A stretch of DNA of 5,434 nt from Hyphomicrobiales bacterium (GCA_900299065.1 OMIJ01000276.1:1-5434), one strand, 5' to 3'; numbered from the stretch's first letter, positions 1 to 5,434 are shown. Numbers and translations: made by a program. The notes: generated by a model from the sequence alone, not told the origin.

Positions 1-173
1 AGAGGCAGGATTTTGCCCTGACAGGCGGGGCCGTCGAGATGCGGACAAATATTGTGATAGGCAAAGACCTCTTGGCCTATACGGAACACGCCAATCTCTG
101 TGCCATTGCAATCAACCACCTTGCGGCCGGGATCTTCAAAATCTGCGAATGATCCAACAATGATATCGGGCAT
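1..173 (-). CDS. Small Rieske [2Fe-2S] ferredoxin-like protein, N-terminal part (runs off left edge)
   Basis: The reverse strand reads open from an ATG at 173 to the window edge, giving 57 complete codons and no stop. The protein begins MPDIIVGSFADFEDPG and carries Cys43-Pro-His45 in the context NICPHLDGPACQG. This is the first half of a Rieske cluster-binding motif (C-x-H, followed later by C-x2-H); the second half would lie beyond the edge. There is no signal peptide or membrane segment at the N-terminus, so it should be a soluble cytoplasmic electron carrier. It starts 18 nt after the stop of the 98-aa gene, with AAAGG upstream as a ribosome binding site, so it is probably in the same operon. 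Family knowledge: small Rieske ferredoxins pass electrons from a reductase to ring-hydroxylating oxygenases. The oxygenase encoded on the other arm of this cluster is the obvious partner, by inference. It could instead be the N-terminus of a longer Rieske enzyme, since the C-terminus is not seen. Confidence 0.82.
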   Translation of the reverse strand, partial: MPDIIVGSFADFEDPGRKVVDCNGTEIGVFRIGQEVFAYHNICPHLDGPACQGKILP

Positions 174-191
174 GGCAGAACCTTTCAATTC

Positions 192-488
192 TCAATCTTG
201 ATGTTTGGGACGGGGCCGACCATGCCACATGGACAGATCAAACATATTCACATCGGCAACCCGGATCATTTCGCACACGCTCACAAGCACATCCGTGGCG
301 GTCACCTGATCGCGTTCGAGGGGCGGGGGGAATTCGGCCAGAGCATCGCAACGTGCAGCATAAAGGCGCACAGCCGCCGTCATTACTTTGGCGAGATGAT
401 CATTGGAGATTTGCGGATGCTCAAATTCCATCAAATCAGCCTGCGCCACAGCAACAAAATCGGCAATGATCTGGTCAATCTTGCTCAT
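192..488 (-). CDS. Unrecognised 98-aa protein coupled to the amidohydrolase gene
   Basis: I do not recognise this protein. Its ATG overlaps the amidohydrolase stop by one base (TGATG at 490-486), which indicates translational coupling, and only a weak purine run (CAAGAG) precedes it. Its stop lies 18 nt before the small Rieske gene. The sequence has no signal peptide or membrane segment. It looks largely helical: residues 1-20 and 30-52 are amphipathic, followed by a proline break (FPPPLERD, 53-60) and a hydrophobic stretch at 62-88 (TATDVLVSVCEMIRVADVNMFDLSMW). The tail (RPRPKHQD) is basic and polar. The two cysteines (47 and 72) and scattered histidines do not form a metal-site pattern I know. 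Its position between two catabolic genes suggests a small subunit, chaperone or adaptor for the amidohydrolase or the Rieske system, but this is a guess. Gene reality is supported by the overlap and the tight spacing on both sides. Confidence 0.78.
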   Translation of the reverse strand: MSKIDQIIADFVAVAQADLMEFEHPQISNDHLAKVMTAAVRLYAARCDALAEFPPPLERDQVTATDVLVSVCEMIRVADVNMFDLSMWHGRPRPKHQD

Positions 489-1753
489 CAGCTGCGCGGC
501 TCTTGCAATTGACGGATCACATCTTGCGCGCGCGGGCGCAGGCGTTGCACGGGCAGATTGAACACGCGTGCGGCATTCAGGCCCAAAATATTGCGTTTGG
601 CTTGATCTGACAGGAAGGGCAGTCCTGTGACGGAACTCGGCGGATCAAAATCCCAATGCGGCCAGTCGGAGGAATAGAGCAATTGCGTCTCCGCCTTCAT
701 GGCTTTCATCGTTGCTTCGAGAAGGCCAAGATCATTGCGCTCCATGGGCTGGCTCGAATAATACATTTCGCGCATATATTCGCTGGGCAGACGCTTGAGG
801 CCGGGGGCCTCGCTCTGGCGCATCATCACCTCATGATCAAGGCGCTGCATGAGGAAAGGAATCCAAGCCAGTCCGCTCTCCACCCAGACTGTTTTAAGCT
901 TGGGAAAGCGCTCGGGCATGGCATTGATGACCCAATTGGTCATATGAATGAGATTATAATGCACGAAAGACAAAGCGTGCATGGAGATGAAGCGATTGAG
1001 CTGGCTGAAAGAGGGATCGTCCCAATGCGGCCCTGCATGGAAGATGAGCGGCTTGCCTGTTTCTTCAATCATCGAATAAAGCCGCATATATTGGTTGGAA
1101 TGCACAGGCTTGTGACGCACAGCGCAAATCGTGAAGCCGACAATTCCGGGATGATGGGCATATTGCTTGACGAGCTTTTCGCATTCGGAAGGCGTGTTGA
1201 AGGGCAGATAGATCAATCCCAGAATGCGTTTGTCCTGAGGCAGAATTTTTTCGGTGAGCCAGCGGCAATAGGCCCTTGAGAGATAGATCTCAATGTCCTC
1301 CATCGGATTCATGCCCAGATGCAGCATGGAAGTGGGGAAGATCACCTGATAATCGAGGCCCATTGTATCAATGGTGCGGCGCACGATTTGTACAAAGCGA
1401 TGGCCTGCTTTGGCTGGATCCTCTGTTGTCTCCATCGGGCCTGATTGATGCGGCACGCGACCGGCCAAGGATTGGAAGGACATGCCGGGCTGCATATTGA
1501 TCAGCGGCATGCCGCCACGCCCACGCATCATTTCCTGCGCGGTCTGCTTGAGCACGTCATTTTCTAACAGATCAATGATCTCACTCCAGAAGCCGCCCTC
1601 CTGCAAATGCGCGTCTATGTCAACGATCAGCTCATAATCATCATATTTGAGCGCTTGTTTGGCCGCATGGGCAAGGTAATCGCGTGTGTCCGAGGCCACA
1701 GTAATCTCAGGCAAGACGCGAAAATTGGCATTCGGCGCAGTTTCCAGCGGCAT
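488..1753 (-). CDS. Amidohydrolase-2 (ACMSD-like) family metal-dependent hydrolase or decarboxylase
   Basis: This 421-aa protein has the landmarks of the amidohydrolase-2 branch, TIM-barrel enzymes that include ACMSD, gamma-resorcylate decarboxylase and 5-carboxyvanillate decarboxylase. The N-terminal metal motif is DIDAHLQE (Asp45, Asp47, His49, Glu52). His239 in PLIFHAG is the mid-barrel ligand, and Asp363 in YSSDWPHWDFDPP is the C-terminal catalytic/metal Asp. The stretch FPKLKTVWVESGLAWIPF (283-300) matches the usual 'FPxLK...G..P' segment, but Glu292 stands where many relatives have His. The length is somewhat above that of the decarboxylases (about 330-350 aa) because of N-terminal and loop extensions. 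The start at 1753 is supported by GGGAGG five bases upstream. It is the first gene of the leftward set and is transcribed away from the racemase-like and oxygenase genes. The likely role is decarboxylation or hydrolysis of an aromatic or ring-derived acid in the cytoplasm; family assignment is strong, substrate unknown. Confidence 0.9.
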   Translation of the reverse strand: MPLETAPNANFRVLPEITVASDTRDYLAHAAKQALKYDDYELIVDIDAHLQEGGFWSEIIDLLENDVLKQTAQEMMRGRGGMPLINMQPGMSFQSLAGRVPHQSGPMETTEDPAKAGHRFVQIVRRTIDTMGLDYQVIFPTSMLHLGMNPMEDIEIYLSRAYCRWLTEKILPQDKRILGLIYLPFNTPSECEKLVKQYAHHPGIVGFTICAVRHKPVHSNQYMRLYSMIEETGKPLIFHAGPHWDDPSFSQLNRFISMHALSFVHYNLIHMTNWVINAMPERFPKLKTVWVESGLAWIPFLMQRLDHEVMMRQSEAPGLKRLPSEYMREMYYSSQPMERNDLGLLEATMKAMKAETQLLYSSDWPHWDFDPPSSVTGLPFLSDQAKRNILGLNAARVFNLPVQRLRPRAQDVIRQLQEPRS

Positions 1754-1758
1754 GTCAT

Positions 1759-1764
1759 CCTCCC
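1759..1764 (-). promoter_or_regulatory. Strong Shine-Dalgarno site of the amidohydrolase gene
   Basis: GGGAGG on the reverse strand lies five bases before the ATG at 1753. It fixes that start. A short CCGC/GCGG hairpin (1767-1778) sits immediately upstream in the leader and is probably incidental. Confidence 0.75.
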
Positions 1765-1894
1765 ATCCGCTTTGGCGGTCCTCTGATCCTCAGCCCATTC
1801 GCAGAAGCCCTGTCAGATGGCTTGGCTTTGGGCCTCATTCTGAGTCTTACAATGATATTATATTTGGGTTGCGTCAATCTCTCCGGGCGGATAC

Positions 1895-1922
1895 CCCTGC
1901 CGGAATCTGTCTCAGGGCAGGG
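1895..1922. repeat. 7-bp inverted repeat, possible operator or leader hairpin
   Basis: CCCTGCC (1895-1901) and GGCAGGG (1916-1922) are exact reverse complements separated by 14 bases. The half-site centres are 21 bp apart, about two helical turns, which suits a dimeric regulator. The repeat lies about 9 bases upstream of the candidate -35 of the rightward promoter and upstream of the TATAAT of the leftward strand, so one protein bound here could act on both arms. It does not fit the T-N11-A pattern of a LysR box at its own symmetry axis. Chance occurrence in a G+C-rich stretch is possible. Confidence 0.35.
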
Positions 1923-1930
1923 ATGTCAGC

Positions 1931-1959
1931 TTGATCCTGTGCGGTCGAGCTTCTATTTT
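1931..1959 (+). promoter_or_regulatory. Candidate promoter for the racemase-like/oxygenase arm
   Basis: TTGATC (1931-1936) and TATTTT (1954-1959) are separated by exactly 17 bases, the preferred sigma-70-type spacing. Each matches the consensus at four of six positions. Transcription would start near 1966, leaving a leader of about 24 nt before the ATG at 1990. The match is weak, so this is a candidate only. Confidence 0.3.
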
Positions 1960-1989
1960 GGCGGAATAACAATAGCGGGCGGAAATCTT

Positions 1990-2757
1990 ATGCGGCGGAT
2001 CATGTTTCTCAATCAGGCGCCGAAAAATCCCGGCTATGAGGTGGCGGAGATTGAAGCTCTGCTCAATTCCTATGCTAGCGCAGGAACCCGGATCGAGATT
2101 GCCTTTCCCGATGAATATGAAGGCTCGGAGGTGCGTGAGCGCATGAGCGATCAATCGGCGATGAATGGCCTGCATCATATGATGGAAACGCCCTCCATCG
2201 TGCGTAAGATTTTCTGGGCAGCCCAGAATGGTTATGATGCGGTGATTGGCAGCAATACCTTTGATCCGGGCATTGATGGCGGGCGATTGGCGGTGGATAT
2301 TCCGGTCATCGGGCCTTTTCGCACCAGCCTGCATGCGGCTCTTGTTCTGGCTGATCGCGTGGGGATTACCGTGCCGGTCGAGGGGCATGTGAAATATGTC
2401 TGGCGGTTGATTCGCACCATGGGCATGGAGCGATTTGTCAGTGATGTCCGTCCGATTGGTGTCTATGGCAAAGGCATGAAGGCCCGCAAAGCTGAATTGT
2501 TTGATGTCACACAAAAGCTCATTCGCGGTCTGATTGATGAAACAGGAGCCGAAATCATCCTGCCCTTGGGGGGTGCGCTAATTCCCTATGTGGTCGATCC
2601 GGATGAATTAGCACAGGCGACAGGCGCACAAGTGCTCAACACGAAGGCGATCAGCATTCGCTTTGCAGAGCTTTGTATTGATCAGAAAATGACACAAAGC
2701 GCGCTGACCTATCCGCGCGCTAAGCTCAATTATCAAGATTTTACCAACCGAATTTGA
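1990..2757 (+). CDS. Asp/Glu/hydantoin racemase superfamily protein lacking both catalytic cysteines
   Basis: From the ATG at 1990 the protein has 255 aa, the usual size for this superfamily (hydantoin and Asp/Glu racemases, arylmalonate decarboxylase, maleate isomerase). It has the expected layout: strand and turn MRRIMFLNQAPKNPG; first active-site loop YDAVIGSNTFDPGIDGGRLAVDIPVIG (82-108); Rossmann-like strand ADRVGITVPV (121-130); second loop AEIILPLGGALIPY (187-200); and a C-terminal helix with IRFAEL. Family members normally have Cys in 'CFxDPG' and in 'LGC'. Here these positions are Asn89 and Leu193, and the only Cys (229) is in the C-terminal helix. An upstream in-frame ATG at 1822 would add 56 residues, but it has no Shine-Dalgarno site and the extra residues do not resemble the family, so 1990 (GGCGGAAA upstream) is preferred; ATG 2002 is also possible. 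The gene ends in tandem TGA TGA codons, 18 nt before the oxygenase gene. The fold call is firm; the reaction is unknown. Confidence 0.85.
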   Translation: MRRIMFLNQAPKNPGYEVAEIEALLNSYASAGTRIEIAFPDEYEGSEVRERMSDQSAMNGLHHMMETPSIVRKIFWAAQNGYDAVIGSNTFDPGIDGGRLAVDIPVIGPFRTSLHAALVLADRVGITVPVEGHVKYVWRLIRTMGMERFVSDVRPIGVYGKGMKARKAELFDVTQKLIRGLIDETGAEIILPLGGALIPYVVDPDELAQATGAQVLNTKAISIRFAELCIDQKMTQSALTYPRAKLNYQDFTNRI

Positions 2758-2764
2758 TGAAAAC

Positions 2765-2771
2765 GGGGAGG
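2765..2771 (+). promoter_or_regulatory. Strong Shine-Dalgarno site of the Rieske oxygenase gene
   Basis: GGGGAGG lies four bases before the ATG at 2776, in the short gap after the racemase-like gene. It fixes the oxygenase start and suggests high translation from a shared transcript. Confidence 0.75.
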
Positions 2772-2775
2772 CCTT

Positions 2776-4047
2776 ATGCTGCGTGCTGAGGACAATGAAC
2801 GGCTTGTGCGTGTAGGCCCCGGCACACCGGGGGGTGAATTATTACGCCGCTATTGGACTCCAGCTTTGCTGTCGAGTGAATTGCCAGAGCGCGATGGTGC
2901 CCCGGTGCGCGTGCGTTTGTTGTGTGAAGATCTGATCGCCTTTCGAGACAGCACCGGGGCTGTTGGCCTTGTCGATGCGCATTGTCCCCATCGGCGTGCG
3001 CCGATGTTTTTTGGTCGCAATGAAGATTGCGGCTTGCGCTGCGTCTATCATGGCTGGAAGTTTGATCGTCATGGCGCATGCGTCGATATGCCCTCCGAGC
3101 CTGCGGGCACGCCTCTGCAAGCCAAAGTCAAGATCAAGGCCTATCCCACATATGAGGCGGGTGGCATTGTCTGGACCTATATGGGACCTGAAGCGCAGCG
3201 CCCCGCGCCGCCTGATTATGAATGGATGCGGGCACCTGAAACGCACCGCTTTGTGTCGCGCACCATTGAGGATTGCAATTATCTGCAAGCGCTCGAAGGC
3301 GGGCTCGATACAGCGCATTCCTCCTTTGCCCATAACAATGACCTTGGCAATAAAAATCTGGTACGCACGCGTGATACGGCGCCCACGCTCGAAGTTGAGC
3401 AAACGGATTATGGCTATAGCTATATCTCAACAAGGCGGGTGAGTGAGTCTAGGCATTATGTCCGCGTTTATCATTATGTCATGCCCGCTCAGCAAATGCG
3501 CGGCGCTATCTCTGCGCTTGATGGCAATTTGCGCGAGATTCCAGAAATTGACGGCCATATCTGGGTTCCCATCGATGATGAGACAACCAATGTCTATAAT
3601 TGGGGTTATGCCTATGACACAGGCTATCCCATCGATCCGGCGCATGCTCTGGAGCGCGAAGTCTATGCCGGCCGGGGTCCGCAGCATTTCATCCCCGGCA
3701 CATTCAGGCTCAAGGCCAATCTCAGCAATGATTATTTCATTGATCGCGGGGTCCAGAAGACCCGAACCTTTACAGGCATTCCCGGCGTCAATACGCAAGA
3801 TTTTGCACTTCAGGAAGGCATGGGAAAGATTGTCGATCGCAGTCAGGAATTTTTGGGTACATCCGACAAAGCTATCGTTGCCATGCGCCGCCTTATGCTG
3901 GAGGCGATCCGCGATGTTGAACAGGGTCTGAGCCCGCGCGGATCAGATCCGAGCCATTCCAGCCATATTCGCCCCTATGACAATGTGGTGGATCATCACC
4001 ATGATTGGCGCAAGAGTTTTGCGCCTGAATTAAAGGCCAAATGGTAG
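2776..4047 (+). CDS. Rieske non-heme iron oxygenase, large subunit (phthalate 4,5-dioxygenase-like)
   Basis: This complete 423-aa protein starts with MLRAEDNERLVRVGPGTPGGELLRRYW, typical of the phthalate-type alpha-only Rieske oxygenases. The Rieske domain has Cys70-x-His72 and Cys89-x2-His92 (CPHRRAPMFFG...CGLRCVYHGWKF). The catalytic domain has EGGLDTAHSSFAH: Asp178 is the expected inter-subunit electron bridge, and His181 and His186 are iron ligands. Asp342 in NTQDFALQEG is the likely third ligand, by family pattern. Family knowledge: these enzymes use O2 and NAD(P)H-derived electrons for cis-dihydroxylation, hydroxylation or O-demethylation of aromatic acids. All cofactor residues are intact. 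The C-terminus carries a HHHDW cluster (407-411). No reductase gene is in the window; the small Rieske protein on the opposite arm may be the electron donor, which would be unlike phthalate dioxygenase, whose reductase carries its own ferredoxin domain. The substrate is unknown. The stop is six bases before the next gene, indicating an operon. Confidence 0.93.
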   Translation: MLRAEDNERLVRVGPGTPGGELLRRYWTPALLSSELPERDGAPVRVRLLCEDLIAFRDSTGAVGLVDAHCPHRRAPMFFGRNEDCGLRCVYHGWKFDRHGACVDMPSEPAGTPLQAKVKIKAYPTYEAGGIVWTYMGPEAQRPAPPDYEWMRAPETHRFVSRTIEDCNYLQALEGGLDTAHSSFAHNNDLGNKNLVRTRDTAPTLEVEQTDYGYSYISTRRVSESRHYVRVYHYVMPAQQMRGAISALDGNLREIPEIDGHIWVPIDDETTNVYNWGYAYDTGYPIDPAHALEREVYAGRGPQHFIPGTFRLKANLSNDYFIDRGVQKTRTFTGIPGVNTQDFALQEGMGKIVDRSQEFLGTSDKAIVAMRRLMLEAIRDVEQGLSPRGSDPSHSSHIRPYDNVVDHHHDWRKSFAPELKAKW

Positions 4048-4053
4048 CCAGAC

Positions 4054-4833
4054 ATGCCATATAGCCAGACAAATGGATTGCGCATTTATTATGAAACTTA
4101 TGGCGAGGGGCCGCCACTTGTTCTCATTCATGCCAATCCGTTTGATCATCGCCTGTTTCTTTATCAGATCGCGCATTTCTCTGCTTTTCATCGTGTCATT
4201 GCGATGGATCTGCGCGGCTATGGACGAAGCGACAAGCCAGAAACGCCCTTTACTTTGTCTGATCTGACGCAAGATGTGCTGGGGGTTCTGGCTGATCTTG
4301 ATGTCACAAGAGCTATATTTATCGGTGTAAGTGTTGGCTCGGGCATAGCAATGCAAATTGCGCTTGATCATCCCTCCATGGTGCGGGGATCGATTTTGGT
4401 GGGTGGATCAAGCCGGGGCCCGCGCAATATTGAAGAGATCGTGCGTGGCTTTGTTGATCTTGATCTGAAAACCTATCTCGACATATTGATGCGTCGTTAT
4501 ACAGCGCCGGGTTTTGCCGATAGTGCTATTGGGCGCTTTGTGCTCAATCTGTTTGTGGAGAAGGTGGACAGTCTCTCGCCACATGCGATTGCGCAAGTGT
4601 TTCGGGCGCGGGCCAGCTTTGATATGAGCGCGCGGTTGGATTCGATCACCCAACCAACATTGGTGATCAATGGCGAACTTGATGGCTCTTTGCCAGCAGG
4701 CATGGAAACAGCCAGCCTTATCCCAGGCGCGCGCCATGCTATTATTGCTGATGCGGGCCATGCATGTTGTATTGAGCAGCCAGAGGCTTTTGATCGGGTC
4801 GTGCTAGATTTCATCAAGGGATTGCCCGATTAA
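4054..4833 (+). CDS. Alpha/beta-fold hydrolase
   Basis: This complete 259-aa protein has the full hydrolase triad. The nucleophile elbow is GVSVG with Ser93, the acid is probably Asp210 in INGELDGSLP, and His236 lies in DAGHACCIEQPEAF. The oxyanion-hole segment is LIHANPF (24-30) and MDLRGYGRSDKP (51-62) is the conserved strand and turn before the nucleophile. Residues 120-190 form the helical lid. No signal peptide is seen, so it is cytoplasmic. The size and motifs fit 3-oxoadipate enol-lactonase, meta-cleavage C-C hydrolases and N-formylmaleamate deformylase-type enzymes; the sequence alone does not separate these. It begins six bases after the oxygenase stop with only a distant AAAGG (about 15 bases upstream), so its translation probably depends on ribosomes finishing the oxygenase. 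By context it may open a lactone, ester, amide or ring-cleavage product in the same pathway. Confidence 0.92.
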   Translation: MPYSQTNGLRIYYETYGEGPPLVLIHANPFDHRLFLYQIAHFSAFHRVIAMDLRGYGRSDKPETPFTLSDLTQDVLGVLADLDVTRAIFIGVSVGSGIAMQIALDHPSMVRGSILVGGSSRGPRNIEEIVRGFVDLDLKTYLDILMRRYTAPGFADSAIGRFVLNLFVEKVDSLSPHAIAQVFRARASFDMSARLDSITQPTLVINGELDGSLPAGMETASLIPGARHAIIADAGHACCIEQPEAFDRVVLDFIKGLPD

Positions 4834-4881
4834 ACCCTGGCCGGGCTCGACATTCGGCTTGCCTTAGGGCAGTGAGGGCAA
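4834..4881. other. Short spacer between the catabolic genes and the phosphatase gene
   Basis: These 48 bases contain no convincing terminator: only four-base complementarities (GCCG/CGGC, CCCT/AGGG) and no T-run. AGTGAGG four bases before 4882 serves as the ribosome binding site of the next gene. Read-through from the hydrolase gene is therefore possible, although the next gene looks functionally unrelated. Confidence 0.5.
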
Positions 4882-5434
4882 ATGAATTGGAAGTTCACCC
4901 CAAGGCGTTCGCTTCAACCGCCACAAACGAATAAGCAAATTCTGCTCAGTGCGGCACAGAATTTTGTTGCGCGCTGGCGTTTGATCAAAGTGATGCGCGA
5001 TGGCCAGATGCGCCAGATCGAGGCTGGGCTGGTGCTCTTGTCCCTGATCGGGCTGTTCGTTATAGGCTGGGTCTGGGATGAAGAATCCGTACTATGGTTT
5101 GTCGATCTGCCGGAGTCCTGGATCAAGCTGTTTTCGCTGATCACGCAATTGGGCCTTTCTGGCTATTTGATATTTATTCTCATCGCGTTTTGCATCACGG
5201 GTCTTCTCGAGCAGGCGAAGGCCCGAAATTTTGTTGCGCAGGCCAGTTTGGGGCTTTATGCGGGGCGGGCATTTTTTCTGCTCAGTCTGGTGCTGACGTC
5301 AGGCTTGTTTTCCCAAATTCTCAAACATTTGTTTGGACGGGCGCGGCCCAAATTATTCGATATGGTTGGGGCCTTTCATTTCGATGCCTTTTCGATCTCG
5401 GCCAGTCTTGCCAGTTTTCCCTCTGGTCATACGG
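4882..5434 (+). CDS. PAP2-family integral membrane phosphatase, N-terminal part (runs off right edge)
   Basis: The frame is open from ATG 4882 to the window end, giving 184 codons. An N-terminal basic cytoplasmic region (1-46) is followed by hydrophobic spans at about 47-65 (IEAGLVLLSLIGLFVIGWVW), 82-108 (a long stretch containing FSLITQLGLSGYLIFILIAF) and 127-146. The first PAP2 signature, K-x6-R-P, is KHLFGRARP (Lys148, Arg155, Pro156). The second begins at SFPSGHT (Pro180, Ser181, Gly182, His183). The third signature, with the nucleophilic His, would be beyond the edge. Such proteins dephosphorylate lipid phosphates such as phosphatidic acid, undecaprenyl diphosphate or lipid A; the substrate cannot be told here. 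The start is supported by AGTGAGG four bases upstream. It shares no evident role with the oxygenase cluster and is probably part of the flanking chromosome. Confidence 0.9.
   Translation, partial: MNWKFTPRRSLQPPQTNKQILLSAAQNFVARWRLIKVMRDGQMRQIEAGLVLLSLIGLFVIGWVWDEESVLWFVDLPESWIKLFSLITQLGLSGYLIFILIAFCITGLLEQAKARNFVAQASLGLYAGRAFFLLSLVLTSGLFSQILKHLFGRARPKLFDMVGAFHFDAFSISASLASFPSGHT

Larger units (their letters stand above)
1754..1989. promoter_or_regulatory. Divergent intergenic region with promoters for both arms
   Basis: The region separates two head-to-head gene sets, so promoters for both must lie here or the arms would have none. It is locally AT-rich at 1845-1867. A perfect TATAAT occurs on the minus strand at 1862-1857, overlapping TATCAT at 1857-1852. 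The nearest good -35-like word, TTGACG at 1877-1872, is only 9 to 14 bases away, so no canonical pair can be claimed for the leftward arm. A 7-bp inverted repeat (1895-1922) lies between the candidate promoter elements of the two arms. No regulator gene is present in the window. Confidence 0.55.

Noticed and set aside
198..512. 104-aa open frame on the plus strand opposite the 98-aa gene
   Set aside because: The minus-strand frame is supported by the stop/start overlap and operon spacing. This frame has neither and its His-rich composition is typical of an antisense shadow.
656..1279. 207-aa open frame on the plus strand opposite the amidohydrolase gene
   Set aside because: It lies wholly antisense to a gene with clear family motifs, its composition is that of a shadow frame, and it has no recognisable domain.
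1872..1877. TTGACG on the minus strand as the -35 of a leftward promoter
   Set aside because: It is only 9 bases from TATAAT and 14 from TATCAT, too close for a normal promoter; it may be chance.
1822..1989. N-terminal extension of 56 residues on the racemase-like protein from an upstream in-frame ATG
   Set aside because: There is no ribosome binding site before 1822, the added residues do not resemble the superfamily, whose members begin at the first beta strand (RRIMFLNQ), and the extension would cover the divergent control region.
1912..2514. 200-aa open frame antisense to the racemase-like gene
   Set aside because: It covers the control region and the conserved superfamily motifs of the opposite strand and has no domain signature.
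2842..3402. 186-aa open frame antisense to the Rieske oxygenase
   Set aside because: It overlaps a complete oxygenase with all cluster and iron ligands in frame, and no domain or start signal supports it.
4834..4881. Rho-independent terminator after the alpha/beta hydrolase gene
   Set aside because: Only four-base stems can be formed and there is no run of T residues.
1..5434. Mobile elements, CRISPR arrays, tRNA or rRNA genes
   Set aside because: No transposase, terminal repeats, regularly spaced repeats or RNA-gene-like segments were seen, and the intergenic space is too small to hide most of them.

Overview
The window looks like part of an accessory catabolic gene cluster in a Gram-negative bacterium, most likely an alphaproteobacterium. 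This placement is an inference from tight gene packing, good Shine-Dalgarno sites, moderate G+C (judged by eye at just over half) and the general look of the proteins. No rRNA or other phylogenetic marker is present.

Layout. Two gene sets diverge from a 236-bp intergenic region (1754-1989). Leftward (minus strand) are an amidohydrolase-2/ACMSD-type TIM-barrel enzyme (488-1753), an unrecognised 98-aa protein coupled to it by a TGATG overlap (192-488), and the first 57 codons of a small Rieske [2Fe-2S] protein that runs off the left edge (1-173). Rightward (plus strand) are an Asp/Glu/hydantoin-racemase-superfamily protein (1990-2757), a phthalate-4,5-dioxygenase-like Rieske oxygenase large subunit (2776-4047) and an alpha/beta hydrolase (4054-4833). 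After a 48-bp gap comes the start of a PAP2-type membrane phosphatase (4882 to the right edge). It is probably unrelated to the catabolic genes and may mark the end of the cluster.

How the genes may work together (inference). The Rieske oxygenase would hydroxylate or demethylate an aromatic or cyclic carboxylate, receiving electrons through the small Rieske protein and a reductase that is not in the window. The amidohydrolase (decarboxylase or hydrolase), the alpha/beta hydrolase (ester, lactone or C-C hydrolase) and the racemase-fold enzyme would process the substrate or its products. The substrate cannot be read from the sequence.

The most notable point is that the racemase-superfamily protein has neither of the two catalytic cysteines of that superfamily. 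Asn and Leu occupy those places and the only Cys lies elsewhere. It may be an enzyme with different chemistry, embedded in an apparently uncharacterised pathway. The 98-aa protein, fixed between two catabolic genes, is a second unknown. The divergent intergenic region holds a 7-bp inverted repeat placed where an activator could serve both directions, but no regulator gene is visible.
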